This document shows positions 10,491-19,528 of a stretch of 64,000 nt of DNA, one piece after another. The position numbers and the translations under genes are program-made. Below the pieces are notes generated by a model, which worked only from the letters and a program-made list of their open reading frames with translations, searched no databases and was not told where the DNA came from. This DNA comes from Fidelibacterota bacterium (GTDB lineage Bacteria; Pseudomonadota; Alphaproteobacteria; Rhodospirillales; Rhodospirillaceae). Within the stretch, counting starts at the first letter, position 1, and every line of letters starts with the position of its first letter. Where the stretch lies: NCBI GenBank assembly GCA_947476895.1, contig CANJRX010000005.1:62001-126000 (forward strand), written 5' to 3'.

Positions 10491-11615
10491 ATGACCCAAC
10501 AAAACGTGCGTCCCAACGGTTTAGCCTACAAAGACGCCGGGGTCGACTACTCCAAGATCGACCCATTGAAAATCGACGCCCAGCGCGCGGCCCGGGAAAC
10601 CGGCGGCAATCTCGCGAAACTGGGTTACAGCGAGATCGAAGCCTCGCGCGGCGAATCGGCCTATGTGGTCGATATGGGCGACACGCTGCTGGCGTCCATT
10701 ACCGAGTGCCTCGGCACCAAGGTGCTAATCGCCGACGCCATGCGCCCGATCACCGGCAAAACCTATTTCGATAACCTGGCGCAAGACACCCTCGCCATGG
10801 CCATCAACGACATCATCACCGTGGGCGCGACGCCCGTATCGGTGCAAGCCTATTGGGCGGCCGGCAGCAGCAACTGGTTCGATGACAAAGAGCGTGCGCG
10901 CGATCTGGTCCAAGGCTGGAAAGCCGCCTGCGACCGTTGCGGCGTCAGCTGGGGCGGCGGCGAAACGCCGAGCCTGGGCGGCGTTGTGGAAGCGAACACT
11001 ATCGACCTCGCAGCCTCCTGCATCGGTGTTGTGAAACCGCGCGAGCGCCTGACGCTGCAAGACCGCATGAAGCCGGGCGATGCTATCGTGCTCTTGGCCT
11101 CCAGTGGCATCCACGCCAACGGCGTATCGCTGGCGCGCAAACTCGCGACACAAATTCCCGAAGGCTATTCAGCGAAGCTGAGCGACGGACGCCTTTACGG
11201 CGACGCGCTGCTGGATGCGACTGTTCTTTATTCGCCCGTGACCGAGGCCTTGTTCGCCGCCGGCATCATTCCGCATTACATCGCCAACATCACCGGCCAC
11301 GGCTGGCGCAAGATCATGCGTCACGCGCACGCCCTCGTTTACCGCTTCCATACCGTGCCGCCCGTGCCGCCGGTCCTGGCTTTCATCCAAGACAAAGCCG
11401 GTATGAGCGACAGCGATGCTTACGGCACTTTCAACATGGGTGCCGGCTTCGCCCTGTTCGTTGATGCCAAGGACGCCGATAAGACGGTCGCCGTCGCTAA
11501 ACAGGCCGGTATTGACGCTTGGAACGCCGGTTCGATTGAAGCCGGTGCAAAAAGCGTGGTGATCGACCCCATAGACGTCACCTTCACCGACGCCGACATG
11601 CACTTGAGAGCGTGA
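10491..11615 (+). CDS. purM: AIR synthase (PurM) family protein, atypical
   Basis: Predicted phosphoribosylformylglycinamidine cyclo-ligase, the fifth step of purine synthesis. The N-terminus has LAYKDAGVDY, typical of PurM, followed by an ATP-binding AIR synthase fold over 374 residues. The usual GGETAEMPG signature is replaced by GGGETPSLGG at 155-164, and the segment before it differs from the common proteobacterial form. It may be a divergent PurM lineage acquired in place of the native gene, or a PurM-like paralogue. Location between the hdaA group and purN supports the purine role. An EamA transporter follows 10 bases later. Confidence 0.8.
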   Translation: MTQQNVRPNGLAYKDAGVDYSKIDPLKIDAQRAARETGGNLAKLGYSEIEASRGESAYVVDMGDTLLASITECLGTKVLIADAMRPITGKTYFDNLAQDTLAMAINDIITVGATPVSVQAYWAAGSSNWFDDKERARDLVQGWKAACDRCGVSWGGGETPSLGGVVEANTIDLAASCIGVVKPRERLTLQDRMKPGDAIVLLASSGIHANGVSLARKLATQIPEGYSAKLSDGRLYGDALLDATVLYSPVTEALFAAGIIPHYIANITGHGWRKIMRHAHALVYRFHTVPPVPPVLAFIQDKAGMSDSDAYGTFNMGAGFALFVDAKDADKTVAVAKQAGIDAWNAGSIEAGAKSVVIDPIDVTFTDADMHLRA

Positions 11616-11625
11616 CCTGATCGGA

Positions 11626-12513
11626 ATGAACCGTTTCCGGGCCGACGTTACCCTCGTCTTCGTCGCCATGATCTGGGGATCGGCATTCGTTGCGCAGAAG
11701 ATCGGGAATGCCACCATGTCGCCGCTATGGTTCGTGGCGGTGCGCTTCCTAATTTCCGCGGTGGCGCTTGCGCCTTTCGCATGGCGTGAAGCGCAAAAAT
11801 CTACCTCCATGGACCATCAGTCGGTTCGTCTCGCAGCTGCTGTCGGCCTGTGCCTCGCTGTCGGCGCCTGTCTGCAACAGGCAGCCATGGTGACGGCCTC
11901 CGTCACCAACGGCGGATTTCTAACCGCCGCATATGTTGTACTCGTTCCGCTTACCGCCTGGTTGCTCATGCGCACACCACTTCGTCCACTCATTCTTGCC
12001 GCGGGCGCATTGGTCGCGGCTGGGGCATACCTGCTGGGCACTCATGGGGGCGTTGTTACGTGGGCAATTGGAGACACATTGTTGCTGGTTGCGGACGTTG
12101 CTTGGGCCTTCGCGATCACTTTGGTGGCAATGTTTATGGTGCGCGCCAACCGACCTTACTTTCTGGTCTTTGTGCAATTCGCGACCACCGGCATTCTTGC
12201 GCTTGTCGCTGCGAGCGTCTTGGAGAATGGCCCGCACGGCATCGAAGAAGCTTTGCCCGCATTGCTCTTCGCGGCGATCATTTCTGGTGGCATTGCCTAT
12301 ACGTTGCAGATGGTCTGTCAACGTTACACGCCGCCAGCGGAAGCAGCGCTCATCATGTCACTGGAAAGCGTCTTCGCCGCCATCGCGGGGGCGCTGTTGC
12401 TGGGCGAGCGTCTAACACTGATCGCTGCCCTGGGCTGTGCGCTAATTTTTCTAGGGGTGGTTATCTCGGAGGTCGTGCCGACAATCCTGCGCAGCAGAGC
12501 TGCGAAGTTATAA
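11626..12513 (+). CDS. EamA/DMT-family transporter
   Basis: A 295-residue inner-membrane protein with about ten hydrophobic segments arranged as two EamA repeats, the fold of the drug/metabolite transporter superfamily. The N-terminal segment contains IWGSAFVAQKIG, a common EamA motif. The substrate is unknown. It starts 10 bases after purM and its stop overlaps the convergent purN by 6 bases. Its codon use looks slightly less GC-biased than that of its neighbours, which may indicate later insertion between purM and purN. Confidence 0.87.
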   Translation: MNRFRADVTLVFVAMIWGSAFVAQKIGNATMSPLWFVAVRFLISAVALAPFAWREAQKSTSMDHQSVRLAAAVGLCLAVGACLQQAAMVTASVTNGGFLTAAYVVLVPLTAWLLMRTPLRPLILAAGALVAAGAYLLGTHGGVVTWAIGDTLLLVADVAWAFAITLVAMFMVRANRPYFLVFVQFATTGILALVAASVLENGPHGIEEALPALLFAAIISGGIAYTLQMVCQRYTPPAEAALIMSLESVFAAIAGALLLGERLTLIAALGCALIFLGVVISEVVPTILRSRAAKL

Positions 12514-13128
12514 GCGGTCCAGATCGATCTCGCGGGCGATGATGCGCTTCAGGGTTTGAGGAAACAGTTCCTGTTCCTTGGCTTGCACGCGCGCGGCCAA
12601 AGTTTGCGGTGTATCGCCAGCTTCAACAGCGACGCGCGCTTGGGCCACCACGGCACCGTGATCGTATTCACCATCGACGATATGAATGGTCGCGCCGGTT
12701 TCTTGTTCACCAGCCGCCAACACAGCTTCATGCACAAAGTCGCCGTACATGCCCTTGCCACCGAACTTCGGCAGCAAAGCCGGATGCACATTCAGAATGC
12801 GCTTCTCAAACGAACCCAAAGTTTCAGGTCCAAGCTTGCGCATGTAACCCGCCAGCACGACCAAGTCCGCGCCGTACTGCGCGAGCGTCGCGGCAATGGC
12901 ATCGTCGGCTGCAGCATCTGACCCAGCCGTCTTCGCGCTGATATGAACAGTTGGGATTTTATTCTGCTTAGCCCAGGCCATGGCCGCGCTTTCGCCGTTG
13001 TTGCTGATCAGCACCACCGGCGAGGCCCGCAAGCGCCCATCACGGCACGCCGCGACAATCGCGCGCATGTTGGTGCCGTTATGGGAGGCAAGGAAGGCGA
13101 TGGTGGGACGAGCCGGCAGCGAGGCCAT
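12508..13128 (-). CDS. purN: phosphoribosylglycinamide formyltransferase (PurN), atypical
   Basis: Transfers a formyl group from 10-formyltetrahydrofolate to GAR in purine synthesis. The 206-residue protein keeps the catalytic Asn113 and His115 in NVHPALLP and Asp156 in EYDHG. The loop after NVHPALLPK reads FGGKGMYGDFVHEA, a form I associate more with Bacteroidetes-type PurN than with the usual proteobacterial enzyme. In many alphaproteobacteria purN directly follows purM on the same strand; here it is inverted and separated by a transporter gene. Confidence 0.9.
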   Translation of the reverse strand: MASLPARPTIAFLASHNGTNMRAIVAACRDGRLRASPVVLISNNGESAAMAWAKQNKIPTVHISAKTAGSDAAADDAIAATLAQYGADLVVLAGYMRKLGPETLGSFEKRILNVHPALLPKFGGKGMYGDFVHEAVLAAGEQETGATIHIVDGEYDHGAVVAQARVAVEAGDTPQTLAARVQAKEQELFPQTLKRIIAREIDLDRL

Positions 13129-13151
13129 GATCGTCCCCCCGTCGCGTGGTC

Positions 13152-13574
13152 TTAGCCGACGATTTCGAGGCCGGAGAAGAAGAACGCGATCTCGATGGCG
13201 GCGTTTTCAGCTGAGTCCGAACCGTGGGCCGAGTTGGCTTCGATGGATTCGGCAAAGGTCTTGCGGATAGTGCCTTCGGCGGCGTTGGCCGGGTTGGTGG
13301 CGCCCATGATTTCACGGTTACGCGCGACGGCGTTTTCGCCTTCCAGAACCTGGGCGACGATGGGGCCCGAGGTCATGAATTTCACGAGGTCGTTAAAGAA
13401 GGGGCGTTCCTTGTGAACGCCGTAGAAGGTCTCGGCCTGAGCGCGGGACAGGAGAATGCGCTTTTGCGCCACAATGCGCAGGCCGCCGGCTTCCAGCAGA
13501 GCATTGACCTTGCCGGTCAAATTGCGGCGGGTGGCATCGGGCTTAATGATCGAGAAAGTGCGTTCGAGGGCCAT
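13152..13574 (-). CDS. ndk: nucleoside diphosphate kinase
   Basis: Balances nucleoside triphosphate pools by phosphate transfer through a histidine intermediate. The 140-residue length is standard. The catalytic His117 lies in NSAHGSDS, and the conserved [11 protein letters not shown] and MGATNP segments are present. It has its own promoter (see 13625-13653) and is followed 23 bases later by purN on the same strand. Confidence 0.97.
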   Translation of the reverse strand: MALERTFSIIKPDATRRNLTGKVNALLEAGGLRIVAQKRILLSRAQAETFYGVHKERPFFNDLVKFMTSGPIVAQVLEGENAVARNREIMGATNPANAAEGTIRKTFAESIEANSAHGSDSAENAAIEIAFFFSGLEIVG

Positions 13575-13624
13575 GGGAAACCTGATTATCCTTGAGGTTG
13601 GGTCGGTTCGTGAAAGGTGGCCGG

Positions 13625-13653
13625 TTTATAGACAAGCCGCCGCCGCCACGCAA
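13625..13653 (-). promoter_or_regulatory. sigma-70-type promoter of ndk
   Basis: On the minus strand TTGCGT (13648-13653) is separated by exactly 17 bases from TATAAA (13625-13630). This predicts a start near 13618 and a leader of about 44 bases before the ndk ATG. Confidence 0.65.
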
Positions 13654-13800
13654 CCCGGGGACCTGCCGCACTGCAACAATGATCATTTTGGCACTTTTCC
13701 GCCCGGAGGGAGGTAGGGGGCAGGCCCTTCGGTGCCGTCTTCCTAAGTGCCAGGTCCGTAACAGAAACTAACAATACGGGCCGGCTGTTGGGGCCTTTCT

Positions 13801-15240
13801 GTGGATATTTTCAGTTGGGTAGCTACAGCCAAGGAAACTCTGCGTCATTGGTTTAGCGAAGGCATCTTCCGGCGCATTTTCAAAAACGCCGGCTTTCTGT
13901 TGAGCGGACGGGTCGCGACTGGGCTTATCGGTCTCGGCACCCTTACCCTTTCAGCCCGCAGCCTTGGCGTTGAGCAATTCGGCGTTCTGGTGCTTCTGCA
14001 AACCTATGCCCAGGTCGTCGGAACGATGGCGACCTTCCACTCGCCGCAAGCCACGGTGCGCTACGGAGCCCAGGCCCTTCAACGCGACGACAAGCAGGCC
14101 TTCCAATCCCTGCTGAAATTCATCACGCTCCTCGACATTGGCGGCGGCATCATCGCTGTGGCGGTGGGATTCATCGCCGGCCCCCTCGTCGGCCCGCACA
14201 TGGGCTGGAGTCCTGAGATCGTTCACTACGCCCAGCTTTACACAATCATGGTGTTCTTCACCTCGAGCGCTTTGCCGCTCGGCATCCTGCGCTTGCTTGA
14301 TCGGTTTGATCTGATCGCAGCGCAAGTTACCGTTACACCGTTCCTGCGCCTTGCCGGCATCGCTATCGCCGCGATGCTGCATGCGCCGTTCTGGGGTTAC
14401 CTTCTCGCCTGCTTCGTCGCGCAAATGGCTGGCGGCATTGTGCTGCAGTGCCTGGCGTGGCGCGAAGTCTATCGCCGCAAAATGCTTGAAGGTTTCACCT
14501 TCTCGGTGCGCGGCCTCAGCGCGGACCATCCGGGGCTGATGCGCTTCATCGTATTCTCGAACATCTATTCGTCGCTGCTGATCCTGTGCGGCCACGCCAG
14601 CACGTTCCTGTGCGGCTATCTCGCAGGACCTGCCGCCGCCGGCATCTACAAAATCGGCATGAACTTCTCGACCATCCTGACCAAGCCTGCTGAGCTTTTG
14701 AATCAGTCGATCTACCCTGAGTTCGCGCGCCTCGACAGCGCCGGACGTTGGAAGGAATTCGGCCAACTGATGCGCCGTGGTGCCACCATTGCCCTTGGTG
14801 TCAGCACAGTGGTGATCAGCGTTGTTGTGTTCTTGGGCGAGCCGTTCCTGATGCTGTCCTTCGGCGACAAATTTACGGCCGCTTATGTGCCTTTGGTGCT
14901 ACTCACCGCAGCGGCCGGCCTTGAGGTCATCGGCTTTCCGCTCGACGCCGCCTTGCTGGCCTTGGGCCGCGCAGAGCTTCCCTTACGCGTCAGCACGGCC
15001 ATCATCTTCCTGATCCAACTGCCGCTGATGGTGGTGTTCACGCGCAATTTCGGCCCCGCGGGTGCAGGCTTTGCGGTGTTAGCCGCAGCTGCCACCACGC
15101 TCACCGTCATGAGCTTCGTTGCCTACAACGAACTGCACAAGCGCACGAACCCAGGCACGCCTTTCCCGTTGTTCGCGCGACTCTCGTCGCGGATCGGCGG
15201 CCTTGGTTTCGGCCCAAATAAATTGAGAACTAGTCCGTAG
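13801..15240 (+). CDS. polysaccharide flippase (Wzx/MVF-like)
   Basis: A 479-residue integral membrane protein with about twelve to fourteen hydrophobic segments and the fold of oligosaccharide flippases of the MATE/MOP superfamily. It probably moves lipid-linked sugars across the inner membrane. Residues 25-45 contain GFLLSGRVATGLIGLGTLT, typical of the first helix in this family. No glycosyltransferases are nearby, so the cargo is unknown. The start is GTG at 13801. The 3' end overlaps the convergent hydrolase gene by 11 bases. Confidence 0.85.
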   Translation: MDIFSWVATAKETLRHWFSEGIFRRIFKNAGFLLSGRVATGLIGLGTLTLSARSLGVEQFGVLVLLQTYAQVVGTMATFHSPQATVRYGAQALQRDDKQAFQSLLKFITLLDIGGGIIAVAVGFIAGPLVGPHMGWSPEIVHYAQLYTIMVFFTSSALPLGILRLLDRFDLIAAQVTVTPFLRLAGIAIAAMLHAPFWGYLLACFVAQMAGGIVLQCLAWREVYRRKMLEGFTFSVRGLSADHPGLMRFIVFSNIYSSLLILCGHASTFLCGYLAGPAAAGIYKIGMNFSTILTKPAELLNQSIYPEFARLDSAGRWKEFGQLMRRGATIALGVSTVVISVVVFLGEPFLMLSFGDKFTAAYVPLVLLTAAAGLEVIGFPLDAALLALGRAELPLRVSTAIIFLIQLPLMVVFTRNFGPAGAGFAVLAAAATTLTVMSFVAYNELHKRTNPGTPFPLFARLSSRIGGLGFGPNKLRTSP

Positions 15241-17419
15241 CCCCTGCGGCTGAGCATAGCGCCTTGCCTTGAGCCGTAGAGGCCGCCGGCAAGAATGCGA
15301 GATCGCCCGCCATCGTAGCCTTGGTCGCATCGTTGATGAGGCGCGTGGCGTCTTCCTCAAGCAGCACACGTTCTTTCACCGACTGGCGCGTGGCTTTGCG
15401 TACGGCGCAGACATAGCCCTGGCGGTCGCCGTACCGCTCTTCAAGCGAGGGGCGCGGGTCACCAGCTTTGTCACGCTCGGCTTTGGTTTTGGTGAAGGGC
15501 ACGAAGCTGCCGTTGAGCGAACAAATCTGCCCCTTTAGCACGCCGTTGTCGGTGATGTTCCAGCCCATATAGGTGCCGAGCGGCGCCAAATGCAGGACCG
15601 AAGGCACACCGCCGCGATCGTTGCCGTCGGCGTCCACAACCGGGATGTAGCTTTGCAGCGCTTGCTTCACCACGGGCGGCTGCTGGGTGATGTAACCCGA
15701 CAGATCATTGGCGTTCAACTGCGGGCCGAAGTCGTAATCCAGCACCGGATTTGAAATGCCGTAAGGCTCGGGCACACCGGGGATGGCCGGGAACTTGAAG
15801 GGTCCGCCCTTTTTATCGGTCGTTAGAAGACCGTTCGCAAGCGTGGGGTAGCGGCTATCGGGCGGCGCGGTGTTCTTCACCGTCCAATCCGTCATCGCCA
15901 CCAATAACGCGCGCACGCCTTCGACTTCCGAATTCGGATTTTCCATCAGTACGCAGGTGCCGGCCTGGCCTTTCTTGGTGGTGAGGTTGAAACCGCCCGC
16001 GCCGCCACCGTGCATGGTGCCCGGGAAATAATAGCGTCGCACATTTTCCGGCAACGGGATGTCTTTGGCGTCATCATTGCTGACCATGCCGAGCGACATG
16101 CGCTGGTTCCAGAACTCTGCGCCGCCGAAGGTTTCAAAAACCTTCGGGCAGGTTTTGCTCGTCGTGCAGCGCGCAAACAGCGACGTCGTCTGGCGGCCGC
16201 GCTTAGTGTCCGGCGTTGCGGTCCACCACAACGCGCCTTCGTTGCCGGGTGCGAACATCGTCGGCGAGCCACCCGGAATGGCGAAGCGGAAATTGAGCGG
16301 CACAAAGCGTGAAGCAATGTGTGAGTTGATGGAGTCCCACACCGGACGTCCCTGCTCGTCTTCATTGAAGCCGAGGTGGATATAGGATTTGGCATAGTTA
16401 CCGGACTGCGAGATGCCTTGCGCTACCACATGCGGCACTTTGCCGGCGATGGGGTTGGCGGTGCCAGCCTCATCCTTGTCGGTATGGCGGAAGAACGAGA
16501 TCACATCGCGCATGGCCGCGAAGCCGAGGCCGAGCACCAGCGGATCTTTGGCCGGAAATACCAGCGTGTAGACCAGCTTGGGATCAAGTGTGCCTTTGCT
16601 GAGCTTGGCGCAGAGGTTATCGGCGTCCGTCGTCGCATCGGCGGGGGCTTTGGTCTGGCAGTTCACCCAAGTCCAATCGGTGCTGGGAATGGTTGTACGT
16701 GGGCCGACCTGTTTGCCTTGAATATTTTCAGCAAGTGCGCCCGAGAACGTCGACTGCTTTGTATCGAAGCTCGCGGGCACATACGCCGGTTTACCGGCGC
16801 GGCCGATATCGACCTTCACCATGTCGCCGCTCGGACCACCGCCGCCGTACAGTGGCAGGCGCGCCATCAAGGGGCCGGTGATCGGCGAGCCGTCGGCATT
16901 TTTCGCGCGCGGCACAGTGATGGTCTCAAGTCGTGAGCCGGCCACAGAGTCGGTCGCCGTCGGGCCAGGCAAAAGATCACCCTGCCAACCGCTGGTCAAA
17001 ACTGCGTAGCCGCGCTTGTAGAAGAACGGATCAGAGCCTTCAGCGGTGGGGGGGCCACCAACGTCGAACGACGTAAACATGTTGCCGCCGCGATTGGCGA
17101 TCTCATAAAACATCACACCGTTGGATTTGGACATATCTGCCGGCACCATCAGGGTGAAGGTCGTGATGTACTCAACATTCCCCTTGGCGTTTTTGGGCGC
17201 GAGGTTGATGTCCTGAATGATGGCGTTGCGGCGGTCTTTGGGATCGACTTCACCGAAAGCGCGTCCGCGCAGGGTTTCATAAGCGCCGACTGTGCCGAAG
17301 GCCTTGCCGTTGAAGGCCGGCGCGCGTGAGTCGATGATGATTTTTGTAACGCGGGCTTCCGCGCTGCTGGCCGCAATTAAGCTAATGCCGCCCAAAAGAA
17401 ATGTGCCGAAACGACGCAT
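15230..17419 (-). CDS. secreted alpha/beta-hydrolase domain protein
   Basis: A 729-residue protein with a signal peptide (MRRFGTFLLGGISLIAASSAEA) and a large alpha/beta-hydrolase region resembling the Abhydrolase_10 family. The likely nucleophile elbow is GISQSGNYAKS in the middle of the protein. It should act in the periplasm or outside the cell on an unknown ester. Members of this family are usually annotated only as hydrolase domain proteins. It stands alone: the flippase is convergent and holC lies 56 bases upstream in the transcription direction. Confidence 0.8.
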   Translation of the reverse strand: MRRFGTFLLGGISLIAASSAEARVTKIIIDSRAPAFNGKAFGTVGAYETLRGRAFGEVDPKDRRNAIIQDINLAPKNAKGNVEYITTFTLMVPADMSKSNGVMFYEIANRGGNMFTSFDVGGPPTAEGSDPFFYKRGYAVLTSGWQGDLLPGPTATDSVAGSRLETITVPRAKNADGSPITGPLMARLPLYGGGGPSGDMVKVDIGRAGKPAYVPASFDTKQSTFSGALAENIQGKQVGPRTTIPSTDWTWVNCQTKAPADATTDADNLCAKLSKGTLDPKLVYTLVFPAKDPLVLGLGFAAMRDVISFFRHTDKDEAGTANPIAGKVPHVVAQGISQSGNYAKSYIHLGFNEDEQGRPVWDSINSHIASRFVPLNFRFAIPGGSPTMFAPGNEGALWWTATPDTKRGRQTTSLFARCTTSKTCPKVFETFGGAEFWNQRMSLGMVSNDDAKDIPLPENVRRYYFPGTMHGGGAGGFNLTTKKGQAGTCVLMENPNSEVEGVRALLVAMTDWTVKNTAPPDSRYPTLANGLLTTDKKGGPFKFPAIPGVPEPYGISNPVLDYDFGPQLNANDLSGYITQQPPVVKQALQSYIPVVDADGNDRGGVPSVLHLAPLGTYMGWNITDNGVLKGQICSLNGSFVPFTKTKAERDKAGDPRPSLEERYGDRQGYVCAVRKATRQSVKERVLLEEDATRLINDATKATMAGDLAFLPAASTAQGKALCSAAGATD

Positions 17420-17475
17420 GAAATCCTCCCCTGAATTCCGTTCGCGGGGAGTGTACGTGGGAGAATAGATGAAGG

Positions 17476-17925
17476 CTATACGCCTTGCTCTTTCCAGCCG
17501 CTGTCGGTTTGTTGCCAGTAATGTAACTCGTGACCGGCAGACTTGGCCGATGCCCAGCGTTTGCGCGCGGCGGCGGTAGCGTCCTCGCTGTTACCGTCGA
17601 ACAGGTCGAGGCAGCGGTCGAAATCACCCAGGCGGCTTGTTTCCATGCCGTCAGTCAGCACCAGCATGCGTGCGCCGTTAGGGTTTTCGTCGAGGTCCGT
17701 AAGCCATACCGGCTGATCGGCGGCGGAACCGTCTTTCAGCGAACCATGGGGCAGCCAGGAATTGGGGTCAAAGGTCCACAGCACATTGGCCAGGACTTCG
17801 ATGCGATCTTCCGACGCGGCCATGACCACGGCGCGGTTGCCGCTGGCCAGCACGCGTTCCAAAAGCTGCGGCAACGCCTTTTCGACCGGCGACGATTGCA
17901 GGTGATAAAAATCGACACGCGTCAT
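17476..17925 (-). CDS. holC: DNA polymerase III subunit chi
   Basis: A 149-residue protein matching the chi subunit of the polymerase III clamp loader, which links the replisome to single-strand binding protein. The start MTRVDFYHLQSSPVEKALPQLL is typical, as is the conserved WLTD segment in the second half. It begins 7 bases after degP on the same strand, so it is probably expressed with the hflK-hflC-degP group. Confidence 0.92.
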   Translation of the reverse strand: MTRVDFYHLQSSPVEKALPQLLERVLASGNRAVVMAASEDRIEVLANVLWTFDPNSWLPHGSLKDGSAADQPVWLTDLDENPNGARMLVLTDGMETSRLGDFDRCLDLFDGNSEDATAAARKRWASAKSAGHELHYWQQTDSGWKEQGV

Positions 17926-17932
17926 CGGGAGA

Positions 17933-19393
17933 TTAACCCGCGAGCTTGACCGCGACGTAACGGATGCCGCCGCCGGACATCACGCGCAGCAGCACGGTGC
18001 CTTTAGAGCCACCCTTGGCTTTACCAAGAGCATTGTCGAGGTCCGACACACTGCCGATATGCGTCTGCTGCATTTCGTCAATGACATCGCCAGGACGAAT
18101 GCCCTTCAACGCGGCGTCGCTCAGCTGATCGACTTCCACGACGACAAGGCCGCGCACGGTATCAGGCACGGAGTATTTCTCGCGGGTGGCGTCGCTGATT
18201 TCCACGACGGTCACGCCAAGATCTTTGATCGCGGTTTTCTTGATCTCTTCGTTGGTCGATTTGGGCACGCCCAAACTGGCGACCGCCTTTTCGTTTTCGT
18301 CCTTAAGTTCGCCGACCTTCAACTTGACGATTTTCTGCTGGCCTTTGCGCCACACCGTGACATTGACGGTCTTATCGATGCCGGTTTCGGCGACCACGCG
18401 CGGCAACTCGACCATCTTATCGATGGGCTTGCCGTCAAAGTTGAGGATGATGTCGCTGGACTCAATGCCGGAAGCAGTCGCCGGTCCGTTTTCCGTCACG
18501 CGCGATACCAATGCACCACGGGCTTTGTCGAGGCCCAAGCTGACGGCGATTTCTTCCGTCACGCTTTGGATCTGCACGCCAATCCAGCCGCGGCGCGTGC
18601 GGCCGTATTTGCGTAAATCTTCCAACACCGGGCGGATCAGGTTCGATGACGCAGCAAAGCCAATACCAACGCTGCCGCCGGACGGTGAGAAAATCGCCGT
18701 GTTCACACCAATGACCTGGCCATCCATGTTGAACAAGGGCCCGCCCGAATTGCCGCGATTGATCGAGGCATCGGTCTGAATAAAGTCGTCGTACTGGCCG
18801 GCTTTGATGTCGCGCGAGCGCGCGGAGATGATGCCGGTGGTCACTGTGCCTGAAAGTCCAAAGGGATTGCCGATGGCCAGCACCCAATCGCCGACGCGTG
18901 AGACATTAGAGTTGCCCCAGCTTACGGTCGGCAGGTCTTTTTTGGCTTCGACCTTTAGAAGCGCGATATCAACCTTTTCGTCGCGGCCGATGAGCTTAGC
19001 TTCCAAGACCGTATCGTCTTCCAGGATCACCGAAATCTGATCGGCGTCTTCTATGACGTGGTTGTTGGTTACGACGTAGCCGGACTTATCAATGATGAAA
19101 CCGGAACCGAGCGAGGTCTGGCTTTGGCGCGGTTTCGCGCCTTCCCCACCTTCGCCGCCCTGATTGCCTTGACCGCGGCGGTTTTGAAACTGATCGGGGA
19201 AAAATTCGTCCCAGGGAATATCGCCGTCGGTTTTCTTGCGCTCGACGTTCTGGCTGGTGGAGATGTTGACCACCGCCGGGCTCAGTTTTTCGGCCAGGTC
19301 GGCGAAGCTGTCTGGCGCGTTGCGCGCAGAAGCCGGCAAAGTGGAAACCGCGACCGCGGCGACAGCTGCCGCGAACTTGAGCATGGATTTCAA
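17933..19393 (-). CDS. degP: periplasmic serine protease, DegP/HtrA family
   Basis: A 486-residue periplasmic protease-chaperone of the Do family. A signal peptide ends near ASARNAPDS. The catalytic triad is visible: His112 in TNNHVIED, Asp142 in VDIALLK and Ser216 in RGNSGGPL. A glycine-rich loop (about 72-88) lies before the protease domain. Two PDZ domains occupy about 285-375 and 385-486. The gene lies 135 bases after hflC on the same strand, with a strong hairpin in the gap, so it may be partly uncoupled from hflKC. ATG at 19384 is an alternative start. Confidence 0.95.
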   Translation of the reverse strand: MKSMLKFAAAVAAVAVSTLPASARNAPDSFADLAEKLSPAVVNISTSQNVERKKTDGDIPWDEFFPDQFQNRRGQGNQGGEGGEGAKPRQSQTSLGSGFIIDKSGYVVTNNHVIEDADQISVILEDDTVLEAKLIGRDEKVDIALLKVEAKKDLPTVSWGNSNVSRVGDWVLAIGNPFGLSGTVTTGIISARSRDIKAGQYDDFIQTDASINRGNSGGPLFNMDGQVIGVNTAIFSPSGGSVGIGFAASSNLIRPVLEDLRKYGRTRRGWIGVQIQSVTEEIAVSLGLDKARGALVSRVTENGPATASGIESSDIILNFDGKPIDKMVELPRVVAETGIDKTVNVTVWRKGQQKIVKLKVGELKDENEKAVASLGVPKSTNEEIKKTAIKDLGVTVVEISDATREKYSVPDTVRGLVVVEVDQLSDAALKGIRPGDVIDEMQQTHIGSVSDLDNALGKAKGGSKGTVLLRVMSGGGIRYVAVKLAG

Positions 19394-19461
19394 AACCGGC
19401 TCTCCCTTGCCATAAACACAATCATAGCGCTTTGCCGGTGATTGTTGCCGGAAAGACCGCG

Positions 19462-19488
19462 GGCGGCAAGAAGGTGCTTCTTGCCGCC
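19462..19488. repeat. perfect 12-bp hairpin between hflC and degP
   Basis: GGCGGCAAGAAG (62-73) and CTTCTTGCCGCC (77-88) form a perfect 12-bp stem with a 3-base loop. It lies about 70 bases upstream of degP. No T-run follows in the minus direction, so it is more likely an RNA processing or stability element than a full terminator. Confidence 0.7.
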
Positions 19489-19496
19489 TGTCTGAG

Positions 19497-19510
19497 CTGT
19501 TTTAAAACAG
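19497..19510. repeat. perfect 14-bp palindrome after hflC
   Basis: CTGTTTTAAAACAG is a perfect two-fold palindrome 18 bases from the hflC stop codon and 8 bases from the neighbouring hairpin. It is AT-rich, unlike its surroundings, and could be a regulator-binding site. Confidence 0.55.
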
Positions 19511-19528
19511 GATCTCAAGAACCGGTAA

